This document shows, one piece after another, positions 1 to 4,949 of a stretch of DNA of 5,188 bases (positions within the stretch are counted from its first letter, which is position 1; each line of letters starts with the position of its first letter). The notes under the pieces are model-generated. The model worked only from the letters and a program-made list of their open reading frames with translations, was not told the DNA's origin and made no database searches. Source of the DNA: Deltaproteobacteria bacterium (GTDB taxonomy: Bacteria; Desulfobacterota; DSM-4660; Desulfatiglandales; HGW-15); contig DAOVAK010000248.1 in assembly GCA_030671095.1 (NCBI GenBank), positions 1-5,188 on the forward strand, written 5' to 3'. A program made the translations under genes and the position numbers.

Positions 1-214
1 CGAAGACAATAGCAAAGCTGATCAACGGGAGAGACTGGCTTGAAGGGAGATATACCTTTAGATGATCCGTCATCTGAGGCTGAAGAACACTGGCCAGCCA
101 GATGCCCGCAATGACACCCACAAGGGAGGCCATTTCCCTGATAAACCCACGCAGCATGCCCTTTAAGATGAAAAAACCCATCGCGGCCATGATAATGATA
201 TCAAGCAGGTTCAT
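1..214 (-). CDS. CvpA family inner-membrane protein, N-terminal part (runs off the left edge)
   Basis: The minus strand read from 214 gives 71 codons without a stop up to the window edge. The product starts MNLLDIIIMAAMGFF, continues with LRGFIREMASLVGVIAGIWL and ends in LPLISFAIVF. This is the N-terminal pattern of the CvpA/colicin V production family: a first hydrophobic helix at about residues 2-20, a short basic-acidic loop (RGFIRE, 22-27), a second helix at about 29-46, and the start of a third from about 62. CvpA proteins are small multi-pass inner-membrane proteins of poorly defined function. In E. coli, CvpA is needed for colicin V export. The family start MNxLDI fits this ATG, although no Shine-Dalgarno sequence precedes it. 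A promoter-like pair ends only about 9 bases upstream. Roughly the C-terminal half is missing because of the window edge, not because of a mutation. Confidence 0.85.
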   Translation of the reverse strand, partial: MNLLDIIIMAAMGFFILKGMLRGFIREMASLVGVIAGIWLASVLQPQMTDHLKVYLPSSQSLPLISFAIVF

Positions 215-222
215 AATGCATT

Positions 223-250
223 TTTATCAGAGGTCTAAAGGGTCCGTCAA
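223..250 (-). promoter_or_regulatory. Candidate sigma-70 promoter of the CvpA gene
   Basis: Read on the minus strand, TTGACG (250-245, 5/6 match to the -35 consensus) is followed after 16 bases by GATAAA (228-223, 4/6 match to -10). The predicted transcript would begin near 216, only one or two bases before the ATG at 214. That would make the mRNA nearly leaderless and would explain the lack of a ribosome binding site. This is inferred from sequence match only. Confidence 0.4.
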
Positions 251-369
251 GGCGAATTTGGGGTACGAGATGGGAGGCGAAGCCGTTTGCACTCAGGTAT
301 TTTCAGGATTGTACGCATCCCAGTTCTATGCTAGTTTTTCGTAACACAGATTTATAGTAAGTAGACAAC

Positions 370-420
370 CCGGGCTCTCCGAGGCGTAGGCTCTACGAGC
401 CGGAGGCCCAGAGGACCCGG
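370..420. repeat. GC-rich imperfect hairpin
   Basis: The outer arms CCGGG (370-374) and CCCGG (416-420) pair, followed by CTCT (375-378) with AGAG (410-413). An inner stem GGCTC (389-393) pairs with GAGCC (397-401) around a TAC loop. No T-run follows on either strand, so it is not a typical intrinsic terminator. It marks the left edge of the repeat mosaic and may be part of a dispersed intergenic repeat. Confidence 0.6.
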
Positions 421-463
421 CTTTGATTTGTCCCTCAAAAGGGCTTCATTACGCTATCGCCTT

Positions 464-509
464 TAGAGTGCCTAAAGTGTTCTAAAGTGCCTAAAATGCC
501 TAAAGTGAA
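464..509 (+). repeat. Short tandem array, 9-base unit TAAAGTGCC
   Basis: Five near-copies lie head to tail: TAGAGTGCC (464), TAAAGTGTTC (473), TAAAGTGCC (483), TAAAATGCC (492) and TAAAGTGAA (501). One unit has an extra base. The core CTAAAGTG recurs at 472, 482 and 500, with CTAAAATG at 491. The same core occurs in inverted orientation further right (671-687), with the related AACTTTAG at 559-566 and 885-892, so the array is part of a larger arrangement. Confidence 0.8.
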
Positions 510-537
510 TAAGATTTTTGTCAGTTTCAAAATCGAC

Positions 538-552
538 CTCGCCAAAGGCGAG
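538..552. repeat. Perfect 6-bp hairpin
   Basis: CTCGCC (538-543) pairs exactly with GGCGAG (547-552) across an AAA loop. It has no T-tail. It is one of several independent stem-loops in this spacer. Confidence 0.6.
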
Positions 553-596
553 TACCTCAACTTTAGCCCCGCCTGCCATAGCCATTTATCAGTAAC

Positions 597-613
597 CTGG
601 TCTGTCTGACCAG
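597..613. repeat. Perfect 6-bp hairpin
   Basis: CTGGTC (597-602) pairs with GACCAG (608-613) around a TGTCT loop. Flanking CAG and CTG could extend the structure after an unpaired gap. There is no T-tail, so it is more likely part of a repeat than a terminator. Confidence 0.5.
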
Positions 614-670
614 TTCTGATTGCCTAACTCGACCGAACTACTATGCGCGGCGAGGCATTGGCGGGCAGGT

Positions 671-687
671 CACTTTAGTTCACTTTT
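671..687 (-). repeat. Inverted copies of the CTAAAGTG motif
   Basis: CACTTTAG (671-678) and CACTTTTA (680-687) are the reverse complement of the array unit at 464-509 and keep its 9-base spacing. They sit just left of the MITE-like element and, with the array, form an inverted pair around bases 510-670. Confidence 0.65.
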
Positions 688-772
688 AACTTTGATTAAC
701 TCGTAAAAAGTCAAAAATGGGGCGGCAAAGTAAAAAGCTCCAAATGCAAGGCTTGCGAATCTTGAGGAATGA

Positions 773-791
773 GGCGTACTTACAGTACGCC
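773..791. repeat. Perfect 8-bp hairpin inside the MITE-like element
   Basis: GGCGTACT (773-780) pairs exactly with AGTACGCC (784-791) around a TAC loop. It is the strongest local stem in the spacer and lies near the middle of the element bounded by 701 and 877. Confidence 0.75.
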
Positions 792-820
792 GCAATGACG
801 AAAGATGAAGCGTAACGCAG

Positions 821-859
821 CCCTTCGGCTTTGCTCAGGGCCGTGAGCATGTCGAACGG
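821..859. repeat. Nested 39-base imperfect palindrome
   Basis: CCCTTCGGC (821-829) pairs with GTCGAACGG (851-859) with one mismatch and one G-T pair. GCTCA (833-837) pairs with TGAGC (844-848), with a small internal loop between the two stems and GGGCCG at the tip. The trinucleotide CAG sits directly on both sides (818-820 and 860-862), as if a 3-base target had been duplicated on insertion. Similar palindromes are, from memory, common as dispersed repeats in many bacterial genomes, so this may be an independent repeat that landed in the surrounding element. Confidence 0.55.
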
Positions 860-940
860 CAGTTGGACTTTTTACGAAGCCGTCAACTTTAGATCACTTA
901 AAACGCATTCTATCGCCCAAGGCGTAGCCGAATAGATCCG

Positions 941-965
941 ACCTAGCACGGAGGACTAGGTTTTT
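941..965 (+). terminator. Terminator-like stem-loop in the leader of the ARH-family gene
   Basis: ACCTAG (941-946) pairs with CTAGGT (956-961) around a 9-base loop, and T961 begins a run of five T. The shape is that of a weak intrinsic terminator on the plus strand, but no plus-strand gene lies upstream. It may insulate the downstream gene, act in its leader, or belong to the repeat mosaic. The loop carries GGAGGA (950-955), a good Shine-Dalgarno sequence, followed 8 bases later by TTG and a four-codon frame ending in TAA. Confidence 0.35.
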
Positions 966-999
966 GACTTCAAAGTAATTACCGTTAGGAGATGAGCGA

Positions 1000-1905
1000 A
1001 TGAAAGAGAATGGGAAAACCATGGTCTTGGCATCTTTTGTGGCGGACTCCCTCGCCTTGGGTGTCCACTGGATTTATGATACGGCGCGGATAGAAAAAGA
1101 GTTTGGGAGAGTGGATGCCCTCCTGAAGCCAGCATCTGACTCTTATCATCCCACAAAGGAGAGAGGTGAATTCACCCATTATGGCGATCAAACCTTTGTG
1201 CTCCTAGAATCCCTCGCTGCAAAAAGAGGATTCGATCTTGATGATTTTGCAACGCGATGGCGAAGACTCTTTGAAGGCTATGATGGATATTACGATCAAG
1301 CCACAAAGGCGACACTTCAGAATTTTTCCCTCCACAAAGGGCCTCTGGATGCAGGTTCCCCATCCAATGACCTTTCAGGGGCATCCAGGGTGGCGCCACT
1401 TGTCTTCTGCTATCAAGACGATCTGGACACTCTCGTGGAGGCAGCAAGGGATCAGACCAGAATGACCCACAACAATCCCAACGTTATAGATGGCGCAGAA
1501 TTTTTTGCAAGTGTCTCCTGGTTGGTCTTGTGTGGAACAACACCCATCTCTGCCATGGAAAAGGTATCCACCGAGAGATTTGATAAATCTTCCCTATGGC
1601 ATTGGGTAAGAGATGGGATCGAATCCAAAGACGTGGAGAGTGTTTCAGCAATTGCCCGTTTTGGCCAGAGTTGTCACGTGGATGATGCATTTGCGGGCGC
1701 GGTTCACCTTATAGCCAAATATGAGAACAACCTGGAAGAGGCCCTAGTCCAAGCGGTCATGGCCGGAGGGGATAGTGCGGGAAGGGGAATGGTTGTTGGA
1801 ATGGTCCTTGGGGCCCATCTGGGAGAACAAGGCCTTCCGGGACAGTGGGTTTCTGGGCTCCAAAGGCGACGGGAAATCCTGGATTTTCTTGACAAATTTG
1901 CGTAA
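1000..1905 (+). CDS. ADP-ribosylglycohydrolase (DraG/ARH) family protein with altered metal-site motifs
   Basis: The 301-residue product has the length and motif order of the ADP-ribosylglycohydrolase family, all-helical cytoplasmic enzymes that use two Mg ions to remove ADP-ribose from proteins or related compounds. Visible motifs are ADSLALGVHW (15-24, the N-terminal GD-x-LG block), HYGDQT (60-65, the position of the usual TDD), SGASRVAPL (126-134), RMTHNNP (154-160) and GGDSAGRG (256-263, the position of the usual GGDTDT). The start is supported by AGGAG at 987-991, 8 bases before the ATG; an ATG at 992 closes after three codons. In canonical members TDD and the C-terminal D-x-D-T supply the metal ligands. 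Here only D63 and D258 remain, with Q64, A260 and G261 replacing the others. It could be a J1-crystallin-like or otherwise non-canonical member acting on another substrate. Family assignment is firm; activity is not. The HD-GYP gene follows after 109 bases on the same strand. Confidence 0.85.
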   Translation: MKENGKTMVLASFVADSLALGVHWIYDTARIEKEFGRVDALLKPASDSYHPTKERGEFTHYGDQTFVLLESLAAKRGFDLDDFATRWRRLFEGYDGYYDQATKATLQNFSLHKGPLDAGSPSNDLSGASRVAPLVFCYQDDLDTLVEAARDQTRMTHNNPNVIDGAEFFASVSWLVLCGTTPISAMEKVSTERFDKSSLWHWVRDGIESKDVESVSAIARFGQSCHVDDAFAGAVHLIAKYENNLEEALVQAVMAGGDSAGRGMVVGMVLGAHLGEQGLPGQWVSGLQRRREILDFLDKFA

Positions 1906-2014
1906 ACCGTGAGAAAATCTGTAGTTGGTTTTTGCTTTTCTATGGATGGCTGGCTCCAAACTTGTGCGTGCAGTTTTACCCAGCCTAAATCGCTAAAAAG
2001 GTATCCGTCTCATC

Positions 2015-3265
2015 ATGCTGAGCGCAGAAGAAAAGCTAAATACAATTACGAAAATGATTCAAGATATCAGCGAGGTGAAAGATCTAGACCTCCTTCTGGA
2101 GAGAATCCTCACGAATGCCAGAAAATTTTTCAATGCCGACGCTGGATCCATTTATCTCAGGCATGTTGATCAACTCAAGTTTAGCTACACCCAGAATGAT
2201 ACCCTTCATAGAAGACTGAGCCCTGGAAAGAAGCTCATTTATCACACCTTTTCGGTCCCAATTAACAAGAACTCCATTGCCGGATATGTGGGGAAAAAAC
2301 GTCAGGTGGTTAATATTCCCGATGTTTACAATATTAATAACAGTCCCCCCTACACCTTTGACTCCCACTTTGATGAGATCTCCAACTACAAGACCCGTTC
2401 CATGCTCACTGTTCCCATGACCAATCGGCGTGGAAATTTACTCGGCGTGATGCAGATCATAAACGCTCAGGATGACGATGGGAACGTCATTGCTTTCGCA
2501 AAATCTGATGAAGATCACATTACGACCTTTGTGACCAGTGCTGCCCATGAAGTGGAGCGGGCTCAAATGACGCGGAATATCATTCTCAGAATGATTAAAA
2601 TGGCGGAACTAAGGGATCCCATGGAAACAGGCGCCCATGTCAACCGTGTGGCCGCTTATTCCGCGGAGCTTTTTGAGGAGTGGGCCAAGAATAAAGGCTA
2701 TTCCCATGAGGACGAACATGTGGTGAAACAAAAAGATGTGCTGAGATTGGCAGTCATGCTGCATGATGTGGGCAAGATCGCCATCACCGATCTCATCCTG
2801 AAGAAACCTGCACGCCTGAACATGGACGAGTATGAGGAGATGAAAAGCCATACCTACAAAGGGGCCAAGCTCTTTGACGATATCGAATCGGAGTTCGACG
2901 AAATAGCCGCTGAGGTGGCACTTAACCACCATGAGAAATGGGACGGTACGGGCTATCCTGGGCACATCGATCCATGCACGGAAAAGCCATTGCCCGGCCA
3001 TGAGGGAGACAACGGTCAACCCCGGCCCAAAACAGGCGAGGAAATCCCTCTTTTCGGAAGAATCGTGGCGGTAGCTGATGTCTACGACGCCCTCTGTTCG
3101 CGCAGATCCTATAAAGAACCGTGGGACGAAGACCGTATTCTTGAAGAGATGCATCAGTCATCAGGGAAGCATTTCGACCCGGAAATCACTGAAGCATTCT
3201 TTTCTTGCTTTGATGTCTTGAAATCCATCAAGAAACGCTTCCCCGACGAGAATAAAGGGGAGTGA
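2015..3265 (+). CDS. GAF domain plus HD-GYP domain cyclic-di-GMP phosphodiesterase
   Basis: The 416-residue cytoplasmic protein has no membrane segment. A short helix (1-22) leads into a GAF sensor domain (about 23-180, with AGSIYLRH, SIAGYVG and MLTVPM..GNLLGVMQIIN). A linker helix (about 181-200) connects to an HD-GYP domain (about 190-405). Signature residues are E204 and H208 (METGAH), HDVGK (250-254), H279 (SHTYKG), NHHEKWDGTGYPG (304-316) and ADVYDAL (354-360). All the metal ligands known from studied HD-GYP enzymes, including the glutamate linked to a third iron, have equivalents here. HD-GYP proteins hydrolyse c-di-GMP to pGpG or GMP. The GAF domain presumably tunes this in response to an unknown small ligand or redox signal. 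About 20 extra residues lie between GYPG and IPLFGRI. The ATG at 2015 has only a weak AAAGG 13 bases upstream, so the start is less certain than the domains. The gene is either the second in a unit with the ARH-family gene or independently transcribed. Confidence 0.93.
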   Translation: MLSAEEKLNTITKMIQDISEVKDLDLLLERILTNARKFFNADAGSIYLRHVDQLKFSYTQNDTLHRRLSPGKKLIYHTFSVPINKNSIAGYVGKKRQVVNIPDVYNINNSPPYTFDSHFDEISNYKTRSMLTVPMTNRRGNLLGVMQIINAQDDDGNVIAFAKSDEDHITTFVTSAAHEVERAQMTRNIILRMIKMAELRDPMETGAHVNRVAAYSAELFEEWAKNKGYSHEDEHVVKQKDVLRLAVMLHDVGKIAITDLILKKPARLNMDEYEEMKSHTYKGAKLFDDIESEFDEIAAEVALNHHEKWDGTGYPGHIDPCTEKPLPGHEGDNGQPRPKTGEEIPLFGRIVAVADVYDALCSRRSYKEPWDEDRILEEMHQSSGKHFDPEITEAFFSCFDVLKSIKKRFPDENKGE

Positions 3266-3282
3266 AAGGCGTCAATTTCCCT

Positions 3283-3334
3283 ATCCGAATTTGCAATTCC
3301 GAATTTCAAATTCCCCAATCCAAAATCCGAAATC
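3283..3334. repeat. AT-rich degenerate repeat between convergent genes
   Basis: CCGAATTT occurs at 3285 and again at 3299, followed by the related AATCCAAAATCCGAAATC (3317-3334). GAATTTG (3287-3293) can pair with CAAATTC (3307-3313). The stretch fills most of the 73 bases between the stop of the HD-GYP gene and the stop of the convergent FMN-binding protein gene. It looks like a short intergenic repeat. A bidirectional terminator is possible but lacks the GC-rich stem and T-tail of a typical one. Confidence 0.5.
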
Positions 3335-3338
3335 GGTG

Positions 3339-3743
3339 TTATCTTCCCATATCAACAATAGGTCTCACCTCAGTGATTTTGAAACGGACTGCTGCGTGTA
3401 TCATGTCTGCAGCCCCCTTCCCTGCTGATTTGGCGATATTCTCTTTGATCTGTTCGTAGAAGCCCCCACCCGTCTCGATGTCCATCGCCTCAAGATAGAC
3501 CCTGGCGCCTTTCCAATCCATGACCGTTTCGCCAGGTTCCACGACGATGAAAACGGCCTTTGGGTTTTCCTGCAGGTTGGCGAAGGATCGATTCTGACCA
3601 ATCCCCATTATCACCGTGTTTTCATCAATCATCTGTGGTGAACCAAATATGGCCACATTCACCTCACCCTTTCGGTTGGCGGTGCTCAAGGATCCAATCC
3701 GCGGCCTTTTGTTGAACAATTCCATGACCTCTTTTCGGTCCAT
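3339..3743 (-). CDS. Pyridoxamine 5'-phosphate oxidase-like FMN-binding protein
   Basis: The 134-residue product matches the small split-barrel flavin-binding fold of the pyridoxamine-phosphate-oxidase superfamily. It has the N-terminal RPRIGSLSTANRKGEVNVA strand pair (14-31), FGSPQMIDENTVIMGIG (33-49), NRSFANLQENPKAVFIVV (51-68), KGARVYLEA (78-86) and a closing strand VRFKITEVRPI (119-129). Members bind FMN, sometimes F420 or heme, as cytoplasmic dimers. The family is too diverse to name a substrate, and true PdxH enzymes are longer (over 200 residues), so this is not expected to make pyridoxal phosphate. The frame is open 24 codons further upstream, but the start at 3743 is chosen because GGAGG lies 6 bases before it and the N-terminus then begins at the fold, as in relatives. 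The gene is convergent with the HD-GYP gene and divergent from the radical SAM gene. Confidence 0.85.
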   Translation of the reverse strand: MDRKEVMELFNKRPRIGSLSTANRKGEVNVAIFGSPQMIDENTVIMGIGQNRSFANLQENPKAVFIVVEPGETVMDWKGARVYLEAMDIETGGGFYEQIKENIAKSAGKGAADMIHAAVRFKITEVRPIVDMGR

Positions 3744-3749
3744 AGCAGT

Positions 3750-3754
3750 CCTCC
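3750..3754 (-). promoter_or_regulatory. Ribosome binding site fixing the start of the FMN-binding protein
   Basis: GGAGG on the minus strand, within CGGAGGA, lies 6 bases before the ATG at 3743. No comparable site precedes the longer in-frame start at 3815. Confidence 0.8.
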
Positions 3755-3840
3755 GTTCAGTCTGAGTTTTTTTGTGTACGTAACTCTCCAGGCCATTGGT
3801 TTTCATCTTTACCATTTTTTCTAGTGAGGAACAATACCCT

Positions 3841-3846
3841 ATTATA
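3841..3846 (-). promoter_or_regulatory. Candidate -10 box for the FMN-binding protein gene
   Basis: A perfect TATAAT reads on the minus strand, which would give a leader of about 90 bases. No good -35 lies at 16-18 bases; GGCACA at an 18-base gap is the nearest. The surrounding ATTATAAT (3841-3848) is an 8-base palindrome, so TATAAT also reads on the plus strand at 3843-3848, again without a clear -35. Either reading could serve the divergent gene pair. Confidence 0.35.
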
Positions 3847-3956
3847 ATTGGCCCTGTTAGAATATGTGCCGATCTGTTTTCTAGAATTGAGAGGGTCCTT
3901 CATCCATATGAAAATCTCTATTGACAACCATAATTCTTTCATCGACGATTGTTCTC

Positions 3957-4946
3957 ATGTGCCAGAAGAATATTACCGTGAACCCTGAAGTCACCTATAG
4001 CTGGGAAGACGTGAAGTCCTGGGATCTAAGCGCCCTATTGGAAAAGGCCCGGACTCTCTCCTGGGAGATTCATGGGAGAAGGCTTCAGTTCTTTATCCCG
4101 GGCCAAATGTACTACATGGGCGAAAGGGGTAGATATCCGGCCATCTCATTAACTGGGACATCCTGTGCCCTCAATTGCGATCACTGCCACCGTAGAATCT
4201 TAGAGGGAATGATACCGGCGGTTGAGCCTAGCAGCTTGAAGGAGATTTGCCGGCATCTGGATGAGCAGGGCAATACGGGTGTGCTCCTCAGTGGAGGATC
4301 GGATATGCGCGGTTCTCTCCCCTGGCCAAAGTTCCTGGAATCCATCCAGTGGGTCAAACAGAATACCCGCCTCAAAATAACGATCCATACGGGACTCATT
4401 GACGATACGACCGCTACAGCCCTCGAGGAGGTAGGCATAGATGAAGTGCTCATAGATGTGATTGGATCTGAGGAGACCTTGCACCAGGTATATCATTTGC
4501 GGGAAGGCCTGGAAGTCATGGAGTCCTCTCTGCAAGCCTTAGCATCCACAAAAATGCCTCTTATCCCACATATCGTCCTGGGACTCCACTATGGCGAGAT
4601 CAAGGGGGAAATGCACGCCCTAGAGATGGTGGCCAAACACCCCATCACCACCTTGGTGATTGTCGTTCTGAAGCCCATGCGCGAGACGCCCATGGACGGC
4701 ATTCAACCACCAGTACCGGAGGATGTGGCCCGATTTGTAGCGGCGGCCCGATTGAGATTGCCTCAAATACCTATCTCTCTCAGTTGCGGACGCCCATTGG
4801 GTCGACATAGGACTAAAACGGACATCCTGGCCCTGGAGGCCGGTGTCAACCGCATCGCCATGCCTGCCGAGGAGGCGGTAGAAAAGGCCCAAGAGATGGG
4901 CCTGGAAATAGAGTTTCACAAAACCTGCTGCTCTAAAAGCTACTAG
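3957..4946 (+). CDS. Radical SAM protein, biotin-synthase-related (possible LipS-like) group
   Basis: The product, about 329 residues from this ATG, has the radical SAM signature CALNCDHC, which binds the 4Fe-4S cluster and S-adenosylmethionine. Numbering from the TTG at 3921, these are C82, C86 and C89. Further features are HGRRLQFFIPG (51-61), YPAISLTG (72-79), the SAM-contacting SGGSDMRG (124-131), HTGLIDD (156-162), IDVIGSEETLHQVYHL (178-193), PHIVLGLHYGE (216-226), CGRP (289-292) and a terminal CC pair (336-337). From memory, this order fits the group annotated as uncharacterised homologues of biotin synthase. Some relatives are LipS-type lipoyl synthases, which work as a two-protein pair. 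The extra cysteines may bind a second cluster or sulfur. The start is uncertain: TTG 3921, ATG 3957 and GTG 3978 are in frame and none has a good Shine-Dalgarno sequence. I prefer the ATG because the extension is an unlikely hydrophobic run. The gene ends 3 bases from the convergent lipoprotein gene. Confidence 0.8.
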   Translation: MCQKNITVNPEVTYSWEDVKSWDLSALLEKARTLSWEIHGRRLQFFIPGQMYYMGERGRYPAISLTGTSCALNCDHCHRRILEGMIPAVEPSSLKEICRHLDEQGNTGVLLSGGSDMRGSLPWPKFLESIQWVKQNTRLKITIHTGLIDDTTATALEEVGIDEVLIDVIGSEETLHQVYHLREGLEVMESSLQALASTKMPLIPHIVLGLHYGEIKGEMHALEMVAKHPITTLVIVVLKPMRETPMDGIQPPVPEDVARFVAAARLRLPQIPISLSCGRPLGRHRTKTDILALEAGVNRIAMPAEEAVEKAQEMGLEIEFHKTCCSKSY

Positions 4947-4949
4947 CCC

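Larger units (their letters stand above)
701..877. mobile_element. MITE-like palindromic element, non-coding
   Basis: TCGTAAAAAGTC (701-712) and GACTTTTTACGA (866-877) are perfect 12-base inverted repeats bounding 177 bases with no coding frame. The short outer matches TTGA (692-695) and TCAA (883-886) extend the symmetry after a gap. Inside are a partial direct copy of the end (GTAAAAAG at 703 and again at 730), a strong 8-bp hairpin (773-791) and a second palindrome (821-859). AACTTT occurs in direct orientation just outside both ends (688-693, 885-890), which could be a target duplication but is also related to the local repeat motif. It resembles the small non-autonomous or palindromic repeats found between genes. 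I cannot assign a transposase family. Multicopy status is not testable from this window. Confidence 0.55.
215..999. other. Gene-free, repeat-rich divergent spacer
   Basis: I see no credible gene in these 785 bases. A plus-strand open frame at 102-344 is antisense to the CvpA gene and has a composition unlike a protein. The stretch from about 365 to 965 is a mosaic of hairpins and short repeats, listed separately. Bases 215-365 hold only the CvpA promoter candidate. The spacer separates the divergent CvpA gene and the ADP-ribosylglycohydrolase-like gene, so it must also hold whatever promoter drives the latter. I could not identify that promoter. Confidence 0.8.

Noticed and set aside
102..344. 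An 80-codon open frame on the plus strand
   Set aside because: Its first part is antisense to the CvpA coding region, and the rest lies over the promoter and spacer. It has no ribosome binding site, domain or protein-like composition.
464..509. CRISPR-like array
   Set aside because: The units are only 9 bases, with no unique spacers and no cas genes. It is a simple tandem repeat.
1951..1967. A sigma-54-like site (TGGCTCCAAACTTGT) upstream of the HD-GYP gene
   Set aside because: The GG element and TTG are correctly spaced, but the near-invariant C of the -12 GC is T, and no activator site is seen. Such a match can occur by chance.
2609..3154. A long minus-strand frame (181 codons) inside the HD-GYP gene
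   Set aside because: It is antisense to strongly conserved HD-GYP motifs. The opposite-strand frame is a by-product of the coding sequence, and the peptide shows no domain.
1000..3265. An ADP-ribosylation and cyclic-di-GMP signalling operon or defence module
   Set aside because: The two genes are 109 bases apart with no overlap, there is no partner transferase or effector, and neither has features typical of a defence gene. Adjacency alone does not support a joint system.
3262..3459. A 65-codon plus-strand frame overlapping the end of the HD-GYP gene
   Set aside because: It runs through the AT-rich repeat and then antisense to the FMN-binding protein gene. The overlap with the HD-GYP stop is incidental and the peptide shows no domain.
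3744..3815. N-terminal extension of the FMN-binding protein (24 residues)
   Set aside because: It has no ribosome binding site, it precedes the fold, and a strong GGAGG sits before the internal ATG at 3743.
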